Origin: Bacillus aerolatus | GTDB lineage: Bacteria; Bacillota; Bacilli; Bacillales; Domibacillaceae | Direction of reading: 5' to 3' | Length of the DNA stretch: 64,000 bases | Assembly: GCF_009183655.1 (NCBI RefSeq) | Contig: NZ_WEIO01000010.1 | Span: 45,416 to 109,415, forward strand | Shown here: positions 11,537-20,415 of the stretch, piece after piece | Layout of the letters: every line of letters starts with the position of its first letter | Numbering within the stretch: position 1 is the first letter of the stretch | Translations under genes and position numbers: made by a program | The notes under the pieces: generated by a model | What the model saw: the letters and a program-made list of their open reading frames with translations, nothing else | Told to the model about the DNA's origin: nothing | Database searches by the model: none

Positions 11537-11800
11537 GTGGTGGAATACAACCGTGACGTAAAAAACCGGCTCAGCCGGATTGAAGGTCAAATAAGAGGAG
11601 TAATCAAGATGATGGAAGAGGACAAGCACTGCAAAGAAGTTGTAACGCAGCTATCAGCCGTTCGTTCGGCCGTTGATCGTTCCATTGGATTGATTGTCGC
11701 GAAAAATCTGGAAGGCTGCATAAGGGAAGCGCATGAAAGCGGTCAAAATGCGGACGAAGCTATTCAAGAAGCAGTCAATATGCTTGTAAAAAGTAGATAA
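11537..11800 (+). CDS. CsoR/CstR-family transcriptional repressor (CstR-like)
   Basis: 87 residues, all-helical DUF156 fold, opening with DVKNRLSRIEGQIRGV. Copper-sensing CsoR proteins use Cys-His-Cys; here the matching positions are Cys32, Asn57 and Cys61. The His is absent while both Cys remain, which is the pattern of the persulfide sensor CstR and of B. subtilis YrkD. The likely signal is therefore reactive sulfur rather than Cu(I). Start is the first GTG after GAGGTG. No sulfurtransferase, rhodanese or copper ATPase gene is adjacent, so its target must lie elsewhere. Confidence 0.85.
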   Translation: MVEYNRDVKNRLSRIEGQIRGVIKMMEEDKHCKEVVTQLSAVRSAVDRSIGLIVAKNLEGCIREAHESGQNADEAIQEAVNMLVKSR

Positions 11801-11875
11801 AGCTGTCCGGCGAATCGGTGCCAGACCCCTCAGCGGAACTTCCGCAGGCGTCCGGCACTCGCAGGACAGCTTTTA
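11800..11875 (+). terminator. Long hairpin terminator after the CstR-like gene
   Basis: AAGCTGTCC and GGACAGCTT close a long stem followed by TTTT. Inside it GTGCCAGAC...GTCCGGCAC forms a second arm resembling the GTGCC...GGCAC hairpins at 32132-32194 and 50738-50806. Confidence 0.75.
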
Positions 11876-11885
11876 AAATGTTTCA

Positions 11886-12080
11886 TTATTGATTTGGAGG
11901 CGTTTCCTCCATAAAAGGAGTTGCTTCTTCGATATTGGCAGTGATGGCTTCGTCTCTCATGTGGACCGAGCCTCCTGACATCCCTTCATTGATCATCCGG
12001 TCGATGTCTAAATACGCTTGATCTTTTCCTTCAAACTGTGTATCGGGTAAAAAAGAAAGTTCTTCGCGTTTTTGAGCCAC
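11886..12080 (-). CDS. Small acidic protein, unknown function
   Basis: 64 residues from a GTG start that follows AGGAGGGG by six bases; the frame is open further upstream but without a ribosome site. The protein is acidic and hydrophilic, with no Cys and no membrane segment, and contains DIDRMINEGMSGGSV in the middle. I do not recognise the family. It ends just beyond the terminator of the CstR-like gene and shares its strand with yheE upstream. The strong ribosome site supports it being a real gene, perhaps spore-associated as many such small Bacillus proteins are, but that is a guess. Confidence 0.7.
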   Translation of the reverse strand: MAQKREELSFLPDTQFEGKDQAYLDIDRMINEGMSGGSVHMRDEAITANIEEATPFMEETPPNQ

Positions 12081-12141
12081 TTTAACCCCTCCTTTGCCGT
12101 TAATATGTTCAGAAAAGCAAGGGGTTATTCCAGTTTTGGAG

Positions 12142-12354
12142 CTAGTTATCATACACGTGAAATAGCATAAGTTCATGAATTTGCTTTTCCAGCAGTTCAC
12201 GATCTGTTTCTTCATGTATACTTGACAGCCACTCAATTGTTCCGTCACTTAAATAATTTCCCGTGAGGCGCTGTTTTTTATAATAAAAGGAAAATGACCA
12301 GCCGGGCAATTTTTTTTCTTTGTAAAGCGGTTTATATTGAAAATGCAGCAACAT
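12142..12354 (-). CDS. yheE: YheE family protein (DUF5342)
   Basis: 70 residues counted from the ATG at 12354, which lies 8 bases after GAGAGG; a GTG three codons upstream overlaps that ribosome site and is less likely. The sequence matches the small YheE proteins of Bacillus: HFQYKPLYKEKKLPGWSFSF near the N-terminus and QIHELMLFHVYDN at the end. The function is unknown; no catalytic motif is visible. It is transcribed away from yheB, and the pair yheE/yheB/yheA keeps the order seen in B. subtilis. Confidence 0.88.
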   Translation of the reverse strand: MLLHFQYKPLYKEKKLPGWSFSFYYKKQRLTGNYLSDGTIEWLSSIHEETDRELLEKQIHELMLFHVYDN

Positions 12355-12483
12355 ACTTTTCACCTCTCCCTCTATAGTATCATTTGCTTTCCAGAGGGGA
12401 CAATATTTGCTAATTTTTGTGAAGTAAATTTATAATGAAAGAGCCGGCTTCGCCGGGATGAACGAATGGCAGGTGAACAGCAG

Positions 12484-13620
12484 ATGAATCTTTTTACATT
12501 AATTATTTTCATGGTATTAATCGGTGCAGCGATCGGAGCAATTACGAATGCCATTGCCATCAGGATGTTATTTCGCCCTTATGAACCGAGATACATTAGC
12601 AAGTGGAAGATTCCATTTACTCCGGGGCTTATTCCAAAAAGAAGAGGAGAGCTTGCTCTGCAAATTGGCAGGACAGTGGAAGAGCATTTGCTTACACCGG
12701 AAAGCATTGAACGCAAGCTGAGCGAACCGAGTTTTCAACAAGAGATGACAGCCATGCTCCAGCGGGAAGTCAAGCCGATGCTTGCCACTGATAAAACGTT
12801 GTCCGAACTTCTTGAAAAAGTTCATTTTAAAGAGGCAGAGCAAAAGGCAGAACGATGGGTCGAAGAGTGGATTGACAATAAGTACCGCCATATTAAGAAC
12901 TTTTATCTTGATCAAACGGTTAAAGAATCGCTTCCGGCAGAATGGCTCGACACGGTTGAAGGGAAAATTCCCGACGTATCTAAATATATTTTAACGAAAG
13001 CTATCGATCATTTTTCCAGCTTTGAAGGAAAGTGGCGAGTCAAAAAAATGACCGATGACTTTCTGGCTGAATGGGGTAAGCTTGGCAGCATGCTGCAAAT
13101 GATTTTAGGCAGCACGTCACTCGAGGATAAAATTCAGCCGGAAATTATAAAATTTTTAAGAAATCCGGGCACGAAAGAAATGCTTGATACGATTCTCGCG
13201 AAAGAATGGGAGAAAGTGCTTGACTGGAAATGGGAAGAAGTGTTCAAATATTTTTCTGATGAAAAAGCACTCGCTAAAGGAAAAAGCTTCGTATTGCGCC
13301 AGCTGGATTTGCCGTCCTTGTTTCGCAGACCGGTGGCAGACCTTTTGCGTCCATTTGAAGATAAAATCATTGGTGAAGTGATTCCTTCTCTCGTAGAAAG
13401 AGCCGGACATCTTGTTGCATCCCGCATGCCGGTAATTATGCAAAAACTTCGGATTGGCGACATTGTCCGCGAACAAGTGGAAACTTTCTCGCTTCAGCGG
13501 CTTGAGCAAATCGTATTGGACATTGCACGTCGCGAGTTAAAAATGATCACTCTTCTAGGCGGCTTGCTTGGAGGAGCGATTGGATTAATTCAAGCACTCA
13601 TCGTCGGGCTTTTTTCTTGA
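12484..13620 (+). CDS. yheB: YheB, DUF445 family membrane protein
   Basis: 378 residues from the ATG at 12484 (AGGTGA upstream), close to the length of B. subtilis YheB; an ATG six codons earlier is also possible. The N-terminal hydrophobic segment has the DUF445 signature IGAAIGAITNAIAIRMLFRPY, and FTPGLIPKRRGELA follows. A long amphipathic helical middle (about residues 60-340) leads to a C-terminal glycine-rich membrane segment LLGGLLGGAIGLIQALIVG. The topology is therefore a span at each end. Function is unknown. The gene sits 65 bases before yheA, as in B. subtilis. Confidence 0.93.
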   Translation: MNLFTLIIFMVLIGAAIGAITNAIAIRMLFRPYEPRYISKWKIPFTPGLIPKRRGELALQIGRTVEEHLLTPESIERKLSEPSFQQEMTAMLQREVKPMLATDKTLSELLEKVHFKEAEQKAERWVEEWIDNKYRHIKNFYLDQTVKESLPAEWLDTVEGKIPDVSKYILTKAIDHFSSFEGKWRVKKMTDDFLAEWGKLGSMLQMILGSTSLEDKIQPEIIKFLRNPGTKEMLDTILAKEWEKVLDWKWEEVFKYFSDEKALAKGKSFVLRQLDLPSLFRRPVADLLRPFEDKIIGEVIPSLVERAGHLVASRMPVIMQKLRIGDIVREQVETFSLQRLEQIVLDIARRELKMITLLGGLLGGAIGLIQALIVGLFS

Positions 13621-13685
13621 ATTTCTCGCCAATTGTCGCATAGTTTGTTAAAGTGAAGTCATGATGAAATTAGAGGAGGAAGAAT

Positions 13686-14036
13686 ATGGGGAATTTATAT
13701 GATTTAGCTTATGAGCTGGAAAAAGGCTTGAGACAAAGTGAAGAGTACACAATGTTAAAGAAATTGTACGAAGAAGTGAATGCAGACGAGCAAGCGAATC
13801 AAATTTTTTCGAATTTTCGTGATGTACAAATGCGGTTGCAGGAAAAACAAATGACCGGGCAGGAAATTACAGAAGAAGAAGTGCAGCAAGCCCAAAAAAC
13901 GGTCGCGCTCGTACAGCAGCATGAGTTGATTTCAAAGTTGATGCAGGCGGAACAAAGAATGAGCATGATGATTGCTGATGTGAACAAAATCATTATGAAA
14001 CCGCTCGAAGAAATGTACGGACCAGCAGCAGAGTAA
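13686..14036 (+). CDS. yheA: YheA, YlbF/YmcA family protein
   Basis: 116 residues, all-helical. The family pattern is visible: an N-terminal YDLAYELEKGLRQSEEY, a central Gln-rich helix and the C-terminal block MSMMIADVNKIIMKPLEEMYGP. Relatives YlbF and YmcA, with YaaT, form the Y-complex that affects RNase Y, sporulation and competence, but YheA itself has no settled role. The ribosome site AGAGGAGG precedes the ATG. It is followed by a strong terminator, so yheBA forms a two-gene unit. Confidence 0.93.
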   Translation: MGNLYDLAYELEKGLRQSEEYTMLKKLYEEVNADEQANQIFSNFRDVQMRLQEKQMTGQEITEEEVQQAQKTVALVQQHELISKLMQAEQRMSMMIADVNKIIMKPLEEMYGPAAE

Positions 14037-14044
14037 CCTTGAAG

Positions 14045-14096
14045 AGGGCTTTCCGCAAGTCAGTGAATAACTGACTTGCGGAAAGCCCCTTTTTAA
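14045..14096 (+). terminator. Terminator after yheA
   Basis: A stem of about 22 bp (GGGCTTTCCGCAAGTCAGT paired with ACTGACTTGCGGAAAGCCC) is followed by CTTTTT. The apex carries the CAGT..AACTG core shared with terminators at 16748, 27710 and 62733. Confidence 0.93.
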
Positions 14097-14190
14097 AAAT
14101 AAATACGATTGACACTTTTCCAAAGCGTTGTTCTAAAGCCTGTTTCCCCTTCATAATTTTTAAAAAGGACAACATGAAGGGGGAACAAAA

Positions 14191-15054
14191 ATGGCTTACC
14201 GATTGCTGGCAATTAATATAGACGCATTTGATTGGCAAAATAAAGGCCGCATCACGAAATCAACGAAAGAAGCAATTAAATATGCCCGCAAGAAAAAAGT
14301 CGTTGTTTGCTTTTATTCTAACCGTGAATTGTCGATCGTAAAGAGGATGGCCAAATCTTTGCACCCGGAAAGCTGTCTTATCGCTCATAATGGCGCTTAT
14401 GTGGCTGCTGAGCTCGCTAAACCAGTTTATATTCAGCGGATTAACGAAGAGTGTACGTATGAACTTGTGCAGTTCCTCGAATCGTTTGATTGCCGGGTAT
14501 CGCTCTCTAATGAAAGCTTTTCTGTCAGCAACAGGGGCAGGCTTCCGGCGACATTAGTGAAGCGAAATATGTGGCAGAGGACGCAGAAATTTCTTTACTC
14601 TCAGTATTTTGTTGATTCTTTATCAGAACATTTATTTGATGAGGGAATCTCGCCTTTATCCATTCAAGTGACGTTTTTTAAACCGGGGGAAAGAAACGAA
14701 GCGTTCCAGGCATTAAAAAATATGTTTAACGAAGTGTCTTTTTCTAAAAAAGGAATAGATCGAATAGAAATCAGTTCAATTGGTGTAACGAAATGGAGCA
14801 GCATCGTATATTTAGCAGAAAGACTGATGATCCATCGCTCAGAGATTGCTGTCATCGGTGCGAATGAAGATGACGAAGAAGCTGTAAGGGAAGCGGGAAT
14901 TGGTATTGTAATGGGGGATGCGCCTGAAAGTGTAAAGCAGGCAGCGGACTGGATTACAAGAAAGAAAGAAGAAGAGGGCGTTGCTTACGTGATTAAAGAA
15001 CTGTTCAGGCGCCAAAGAAGAACGGAAACGGAGGAAGCAAATAAAATCGATTAA
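14191..15054 (+). CDS. yhaX: YhaX-like HAD-superfamily protein (Cof type), motif I degenerate
   Basis: 287 residues with the fold order of Cof-type sugar phosphatases: a Rossmann core and a C2 cap (about residues 80-195). Motif I normally reads DxDGT; here it is N9-I-D11-A-F, so the nucleophilic Asp is Asn and the GT pair is lost. Motif II Ser is present in YSNR, and motif IV reads IGANEDDEEA instead of GDgxND. Phosphatase activity by the usual mechanism is doubtful. The position between yheA and hemZ matches yhaX of B. subtilis, on which the name rests. The gene is followed by its own hairpin terminator. Confidence 0.8.
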   Translation: MAYRLLAINIDAFDWQNKGRITKSTKEAIKYARKKKVVVCFYSNRELSIVKRMAKSLHPESCLIAHNGAYVAAELAKPVYIQRINEECTYELVQFLESFDCRVSLSNESFSVSNRGRLPATLVKRNMWQRTQKFLYSQYFVDSLSEHLFDEGISPLSIQVTFFKPGERNEAFQALKNMFNEVSFSKKGIDRIEISSIGVTKWSSIVYLAERLMIHRSEIAVIGANEDDEEAVREAGIGIVMGDAPESVKQAADWITRKKEEEGVAYVIKELFRRQRRTETEEANKID

Positions 15055-15080
15055 GCGGCGTAGAAGCGCCGCTTTTTTTG
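15053..15080 (+). terminator. Terminator after yhaX
   Basis: GCGGCG and CGCCGC pair over a short loop, followed by TTTTTTTG. The stem begins right after the stop codon. Confidence 0.88.
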
Positions 15081-15153
15081 TTCAGTCTACCTTGACCGTC
15101 CGACGCCTGTTTCAGTATGCTAAGTAGAGCAAATGTAAGAAAGGTGAATCGTC

Positions 15154-16650
15154 GTGTTAATTTATATAAAAGGATTAGAAGATGAACGGTTTGTCCGGCC
15201 GCTTCAGCTGATTGCCAACTTGTTTTTTGAAGAAACGGAGATAACGATGGACGAAAGTCAAGATAGTGAACTCGTTATTGATTTTCAGTTAATGGAAGCA
15301 GAAAAACAAGTGTCGGCAACGGCTGTATTAACCGCCAAGTCGAGCGGGGAACAGTATAAAGCAAGCTACGGAAAAGCGGTTACAGCCGCTGGGGGAAAAG
15401 AATACTTTAAACAAGTCAAAACGATTGTTTCCCACGTGTATTTAAATGTGCTGCAGGATTATACACGTATGATTCAAAAGTGGGGCATATTAACAGGCAT
15501 CCGCCCGACGAAGTTGCTTCATAAGCAAAATCAAGCCGGTGTACCTGGTGAAGAAGCGCGCCGCAAATTGCAGGAGGAATATTTAATTACAGAAGAAAAA
15601 ATCGATTTAATGCAGCGGATTTTAGACAGGCAGTTAACGATGGTTCCTGATTTATATGAAGTGAAAGATGAAGTCAGTATTTACATCGGCATTCCGTTTT
15701 GTCCGACGAAATGTGCCTACTGTACGTTCCCGGCTTTTGCCATTCAAGGAAAACAAGGAAGGGTCACTTCTTTTTTAAGCGGCCTTCATTACGAAATGGA
15801 ACAAATCGGGCGCTGGCTCAAAGAAAAGAGTGTGAAAATCACGACTGTTTATTATGGCGGAGGCACACCGACGGCCATTTCTTCAGAAGAAATGGATGAA
15901 CTGTACGAGTTAATGTATGAAGTTTTTCCGGATGTGAACAAGATCCGAGAAATAACGGTGGAAGCGGGACGGCCAGATACGATCACTCCGGAAAAGCTTT
16001 CCGTCTTAAAAAAGTGGAACATTGACCGCATTAGCATTAATCCGCAATCGTATACACAGGAGACTTTAAAAGCGATCGGCCGCCACCATACGGTAGAAGA
16101 AACGATAGAAAAGTATCGCATGGCAAGAGCAAGCGGCATGAACAACATAAACATGGATTTAATTATCGGTCTTCCCGGTGAAGGTACTGCTGAGTTCGGT
16201 CATTCGCTTGCTGAGACAGAGAAACTGATGCCAGAGTCATTGACGGTTCATACGCTTTCTTTTAAGCGTGCTTCTGAAATGACACTCAATAAAGAAAAAT
16301 ACAAAGTCGCCGACCGGACAGAAGTGGAACAAATGATGAACATGGCAGAAGAATGGACGAAAGATCATGACTACGTCCCTTATTATTTGTACCGCCAGAA
16401 AAATATTCTCGGAAACTTGGAAAATGTCGGCTACTCCAAGCCGGGCCAGGAAAGCATTTATAATATTATGATCATGGAAGAAGTACAAACGATTATCGGC
16501 ATCGGATGCGGAGCGGCCAGTAAGTTTATTGACCGGGAAACAGGAAAAATTGAGCACTTTGCCAATCCAAAAGACCCGAAGACATATAATGAACGGTTTA
16601 GTGAATATACGCAAAAGAAAATCGACAGGTTAAACCAGTTATTTCCTTAA
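15154..16650 (+). CDS. hemZ: Oxygen-independent coproporphyrinogen-oxidase-like radical SAM protein
   Basis: 498 residues. The radical SAM cluster motif CxxxCxxC is at Cys183, Cys187 and Cys190 in IPFCPTKCAYCTF. GGGTPTAIS and the HemN-type DLIIGLPGEG follow. The first 170 residues form the N-terminal extension typical of HemZ rather than HemN or HemW. HemZ is linked to heme synthesis under low oxygen in B. subtilis, where it follows the same neighbours. The start is a GTG after AAAGGTG. Biochemical function of the HemZ subgroup is less certain than for HemN. Confidence 0.92.
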   Translation: MLIYIKGLEDERFVRPLQLIANLFFEETEITMDESQDSELVIDFQLMEAEKQVSATAVLTAKSSGEQYKASYGKAVTAAGGKEYFKQVKTIVSHVYLNVLQDYTRMIQKWGILTGIRPTKLLHKQNQAGVPGEEARRKLQEEYLITEEKIDLMQRILDRQLTMVPDLYEVKDEVSIYIGIPFCPTKCAYCTFPAFAIQGKQGRVTSFLSGLHYEMEQIGRWLKEKSVKITTVYYGGGTPTAISSEEMDELYELMYEVFPDVNKIREITVEAGRPDTITPEKLSVLKKWNIDRISINPQSYTQETLKAIGRHHTVEETIEKYRMARASGMNNINMDLIIGLPGEGTAEFGHSLAETEKLMPESLTVHTLSFKRASEMTLNKEKYKVADRTEVEQMMNMAEEWTKDHDYVPYYLYRQKNILGNLENVGYSKPGQESIYNIMIMEEVQTIIGIGCGAASKFIDRETGKIEHFANPKDPKTYNERFSEYTQKKIDRLNQLFP

Positions 16651-16747
16651 AAATGCAACTTTTGCTTTGTTAACGGATATCGTGCATATTACAGCCATTT
16701 CCGTGCAGCAATGGCGGGCGGCATTACCTACTGTTACTATTTTAATT

Positions 16748-16796
16748 AAAGGCTGTCTAACAATCAGTTATTTACTGATTGTTAGACAGCCTTTTC
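16748..16796. terminator. Terminator between convergent hemZ and yhzC
   Basis: A nearly perfect 21-bp stem with GGCTGTCTAACAATCAGT on one side and its complement on the other is followed by CTTTTC on plus and by a T-rich run on minus. The apex again contains CAGTTATTTACTG. Confidence 0.88.
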
Positions 16797-16810
16797 GAAA
16801 TTTACCGCAA

Positions 16811-16993
16811 TTATACGTGAAATAAAACAAGTTTTCCGAGCGGCGATGTGCAGCGATACGTGTACCCTTCATAAGCATGTTGATGAAGCAGCTGCTGCCC
16901 CCGTTCTTTCGCTTCCTCGTCGTTATGAGCTTCAAATGCTTCGTCGAGCAGCTTTTTTCCGTTTTTTTCAAAAACTGTTAATTTATACACCAT
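16811..16993 (-). CDS. yhzC: YhzC-like small protein
   Basis: 60 residues starting at an ATG after GGGGGGAG. Sequence features are VYKLTVFEKNGKKLLDEAF followed by a helical acidic region with EEAKERGQQLL, and a C-terminal YRCTSPLGKLVLFHV. This resembles the short YhzC-type proteins found next to hemZ in Bacillus. No catalytic motif or membrane segment is present and the function is unknown. It converges on hemZ and shares its terminator. Confidence 0.8.
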   Translation of the reverse strand: MVYKLTVFEKNGKKLLDEAFEAHNDEEAKERGQQLLHQHAYEGYTYRCTSPLGKLVLFHV

Positions 16994-17127
16994 CTTTTCT
17001 CCCCCCTAAAAATACTTCTATTTCCATTGTACACAATTTTTAAATCTTTCAAAATATTATACAAAAAAATATTTTTTTGGAACTTTTTAGGTGCTGATGC
17101 GTATGGTTAAGAAGGGAGTGATAGAAG

Positions 17128-18024
17128 ATGCTTATTTTAGAAAATGTGACAAAAAAATTTAATGAATTCACTGCAGTAAACGAGTTATCGCTGCAAATTC
17201 CAGAACAGGAGCTGTTTGGTTTTCTTGGAGCAAACGGCGCGGGAAAAACAACGACATTTCGCATGATTTTAGGTATTTTGCAGGCTAATGAAGGGACTAT
17301 TCGCTGGAATGGACAGCCAGTCAATTATAAAACGAGTCCGCTCATCGGCTATTTGCCGGAAGAAAGAGGGCTTTATCCGAAAATGAAAGTGAAAGAACAA
17401 ATTGTTTACTTAGCCCGTTTGCGCGGAATGGATAAAAAAGAAGCAGCCGCCGAAACGGACAGCTGGCTTGAACGGTTCAATGTTCCGGACTATGCGGGGA
17501 AAAAAGTCGAAGAGCTGTCAAAAGGGAACCAGCAGAAAATCCAATTTATTGCTTCCGTTGTGCACAAACCGCAGCTCCTTATTCTTGATGAGCCATTCAG
17601 CGGTCTCGACCCTGTCAATGTTGAACTGTTGAAGCAGGCTGTCATCCAATTAAAAGAAAGTGGTTCAACGATTGTCTTTTCCAGCCACAGGATGGAGCAT
17701 GTGGAAGAACTTTGTGAAAATTTATGCATTATGCATCACGGGCGTCCCGTTGTTCATGGCGGTCTTCGTGAAATTAAGCGTTCATTTGGAAAGAAAAATG
17801 TGGCGGTGCAGGCGGATTTTGATGTCAGTTTTTTACAAGACATACCAGGTGTTTTACGATCAAGAAAAACAGCCGAAGGCATCCTGCTGCAAATAGCAAA
17901 AGAAGAAACCTCCCAGCATCTTTTCTCCGCTCTTCAAGGTAAAGGATTCGTGACAAAGTTTGAACTGGAAGAGCCTTCACTCAATGATATCTTTATCGAA
18001 AAGGCAGGTGCTTCCTATGAATAA
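17128..18024 (+). CDS. yhaQ: ABC transporter ATP-binding protein YhaQ (NatA-like)
   Basis: 298 residues. Walker A is GANGAGKTT near residue 37, the signature is LSKGNQQK, Walker B is LLILDEPFSGLDP and the switch His is in SSHRMEH. A DUF4162-type C-terminal region follows, as in NatA-like ATPases of sodium and drug exporters. The stop overlaps the yhaP start by 8 bases, so ATPase and permease are made together. The likely role is efflux of sodium or an amphiphile. In B. subtilis yhaQ and yhaP stand next to yhaO-yhaN, which are absent here. Confidence 0.93.
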   Translation: MLILENVTKKFNEFTAVNELSLQIPEQELFGFLGANGAGKTTTFRMILGILQANEGTIRWNGQPVNYKTSPLIGYLPEERGLYPKMKVKEQIVYLARLRGMDKKEAAAETDSWLERFNVPDYAGKKVEELSKGNQQKIQFIASVVHKPQLLILDEPFSGLDPVNVELLKQAVIQLKESGSTIVFSSHRMEHVEELCENLCIMHHGRPVVHGGLREIKRSFGKKNVAVQADFDVSFLQDIPGVLRSRKTAEGILLQIAKEETSQHLFSALQGKGFVTKFELEEPSLNDIFIEKAGASYE

Positions 18025-19261
18025 TTTTTGGATGATTCTCTCGCAATCTTACATAAATAAATTTAAGACAAAAGCGTTTATAGTGACGACGTTGCTCATC
18101 GCTGTGGTGATTATCGCGGCTGCCAACATGGAGCAAATTTTCTCTTATTTTGATGACGAAGAGAAAGAAACAAAGATTGCTGTGATTGATAAAACCGGTA
18201 CGATGTACGAACCATTTAAAGCGCAGCTTGCTGTCATAGCGGACGATTTGATCGCTGTACAAACAGATAAAACAGAAAATGAATTGAAAGATGAAGTGGA
18301 AAAAGGTACGTATAAAGGCTATCTGCTTTTGGATCGGACAGCAGATGAACTTCCGGCTGCGACTTATAAAGCGGAAAATATAGCAAATAGCGAAACTACT
18401 TCCGACATACAGCAAGCTTTGCAAACACTTAAAACGATGGAAGTTGCAGGAAAGTTTCAATTAACGAATGAGCAAATCCAAATGTGGAACGCACCGGCTG
18501 CATTTGAAACGGTCGCTTTAGCGAAAAACGCCAAGTCGGAAGAAGAGCTGATGCAGGCGCAGGCTCTCGTCTATATTTTATTATTTTTTATTTATATGTC
18601 GGTCATTATGTATGCTAATATGATTGCTTCTGAAGTAGCGATCGAAAAATCTTCGCGAGTCATGGAAATTTTGATTTCGAGTGTGTCGCCCGTGAAGCAA
18701 ATGTTCGCCAAAATTATCGGCATTGGTCTGCTTGGACTTACACAAATGGGCATTTGGATCGCGTTTGCGTACGTTGCTTTATCTAACCAATCAGAAGGAT
18801 CCATCGTCAGCCTTATGGGCTTGAAATCTGTTTCAGCTTCAATGATGGTGTATGCCGTTGTTTTGTTTATTCTCGGCTATTTTTTATATGCTACAATCGC
18901 TGCTTTACTTGGCTCGCTCGTCAGCCGGCTGGAAGATGTGCAGCAAATGATGATGCCGCTGACATTCCTTGTGATGATTGGCTTCTTTATTTCTATGTAT
19001 GGACTTAGCAATCCGGAATCGACGTTTATTACAGTGACATCGTATATCCCGTTTTTTACGCCGATGATCATGTTCGTCCGCATTGGTCTGCTGAGTATCC
19101 CTTTATGGGAAGTGGCACTCGGCTTCGGAATTTTGCTTGCTGCCATTTTCGTTTTTGGTGTGATTGGCGCCCGCATTTACAAAGGCGGCGTATTAATGTA
19201 CGGAAAATCAAATTCGTTGAAAGATATGAAAAAAGCGCTCGAGATGTCTAAAGACAATTGA
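18017..19261 (+). CDS. yhaP: ABC transporter permease YhaP (NatB-like)
   Basis: 414 residues from the ATG at 18017, which overlaps the end of yhaQ; the open frame reaches further upstream but is non-homologous there. An N-terminal membrane segment (about residues 20-40) is followed by a large extracytoplasmic domain up to about 185. Five or six membrane helices complete the C-terminal half. This is the ABC-2 type 3 permease topology of NatB. It partners YhaQ. The short hairpin after the stop likely ends the operon. Confidence 0.92.
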   Translation: MNNFWMILSQSYINKFKTKAFIVTTLLIAVVIIAAANMEQIFSYFDDEEKETKIAVIDKTGTMYEPFKAQLAVIADDLIAVQTDKTENELKDEVEKGTYKGYLLLDRTADELPAATYKAENIANSETTSDIQQALQTLKTMEVAGKFQLTNEQIQMWNAPAAFETVALAKNAKSEEELMQAQALVYILLFFIYMSVIMYANMIASEVAIEKSSRVMEILISSVSPVKQMFAKIIGIGLLGLTQMGIWIAFAYVALSNQSEGSIVSLMGLKSVSASMMVYAVVLFILGYFLYATIAALLGSLVSRLEDVQQMMMPLTFLVMIGFFISMYGLSNPESTFITVTSYIPFFTPMIMFVRIGLLSIPLWEVALGFGILLAAIFVFGVIGARIYKGGVLMYGKSNSLKDMKKALEMSKDN

Positions 19262-19265
19262 ATCG

Positions 19266-19294
19266 GAAGGGCTGTTTTGGAGCAGCCCTTTTAT
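19266..19294 (+). terminator. Terminator after yhaP
   Basis: AAGGGCTG pairs with CAGCCCTT over a short loop with TTAT following. Confidence 0.8.
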
Positions 19295-19397
19295 CCTCCT
19301 TAAGCCGGCAAGAGGTGGGGTGATTCATTTGGATTATTATAGTTCCAAAAGCTAGTATGTTATAATTTGCTTATACAATTCAAGGAAGGTGAAGCAT

Positions 19398-20339
19398 GTG
19401 CAGGGGATTACCCATTATGAAGCGGGACAAAGCGTTGAAACGTATTTATTAATTAAGTCAGCAACAAGAAGCATAGCAGTGAATGGAAACCCCTATTTAA
19501 CGCTTATTTTGCAAGATAAAAGCGGTGATATTGAAGCGAAGCTTTGGGATGCAAAAGAAGAGACAGAAAAGCAGTATCAGCCGCAGACCATTGTAAAAGT
19601 CACGGGAGAAATCCAAAATTATCGCGGCAGAATGCAGTTAAAGATCCGCCAAATCCGCCCAGCCGGACCGCAGGACGGGAAGCAAGTCAATGAGTTTATT
19701 GAAACGGCACCACTCAGCCAAAAAGAAATGGCGGACACGATTACCCAGTTTATTTTTGAAATGAAAAATCCTCATATTCAGCGCATGACCCGATTTTTGT
19801 TGAATAAATATCATGCTGAATTTTTGGAGTACCCGGCAGCGACAAAAAACCATCATGAATTTGTCTCAGGTCTTGCCTTTCACGTTGTTTCTATGCTCAA
19901 CCTAGCTAAATCAATCGCCGATCTTTATCCATCACTTGACCGCGATCTGTTATATTCAGGCGTCATTTTACATGATTTAGGGAAAGTGATTGAGCTGTCA
20001 GGACCGGTTTCTACTGTGTATACGGTGGAAGGGAACTTACTCGGGCATATTACAATTATGGTGAATGAAATTGGCAAAGCGGCGGAAGAACTCGGGATCG
20101 AGGGAGAGGAAGTCACAATACTTAAACACATTGTGCTTTCTCATCACGGCAAAGCGGAGTGGGGAAGTCCGAAGCCCCCAATGGTGAGGGAAGCCGAGAT
20201 ACTTCACTACATTGATAATCTTGATGCAAAAATGAATATGCTCGATCGGGCACTGGAACGTACGAAGCCAGGTGAATTTTCCGAGCGCGTATTTGCACTC
20301 GATAACCGTTCCTTTTATAAACCTCATTTTTCTTCTTAA
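19398..20339 (+). CDS. yhaM: 3'-5' exoribonuclease YhaM
   Basis: 313 residues from the GTG at 19398, placed 8 bases after AAGGAAGG; the GTG three codons upstream overlaps that site. The N-terminal OB-fold (about residues 10-95) contains [21 protein letters not shown]. The HD phosphohydrolase domain follows with H in [13 protein letters not shown] and the HD pair in [13 protein letters not shown], and later HH in [12 protein letters not shown]. YhaM trims RNA 3' ends and tolerates some secondary structure. It stands alone here, without the yhaN-yhaO DNA-repair genes. Confidence 0.95.
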   Translation: MQGITHYEAGQSVETYLLIKSATRSIAVNGNPYLTLILQDKSGDIEAKLWDAKEETEKQYQPQTIVKVTGEIQNYRGRMQLKIRQIRPAGPQDGKQVNEFIETAPLSQKEMADTITQFIFEMKNPHIQRMTRFLLNKYHAEFLEYPAATKNHHEFVSGLAFHVVSMLNLAKSIADLYPSLDRDLLYSGVILHDLGKVIELSGPVSTVYTVEGNLLGHITIMVNEIGKAAEELGIEGEEVTILKHIVLSHHGKAEWGSPKPPMVREAEILHYIDNLDAKMNMLDRALERTKPGEFSERVFALDNRSFYKPHFSS

Positions 20340-20366
20340 CATGTCCAAATTTGGGCATGTTTTTTC
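20337..20366 (+). terminator. Terminator after yhaM
   Basis: AACATGTCCAAATTTGGGCATGTT is an almost self-complementary stem followed by TTTTCTTTT; it starts at the stop codon. Confidence 0.85.
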
Positions 20367-20415
20367 TTTTCGTGAATAAACTGATTAACAAATGCGGATA
20401 AGAAAGGGGATAATG

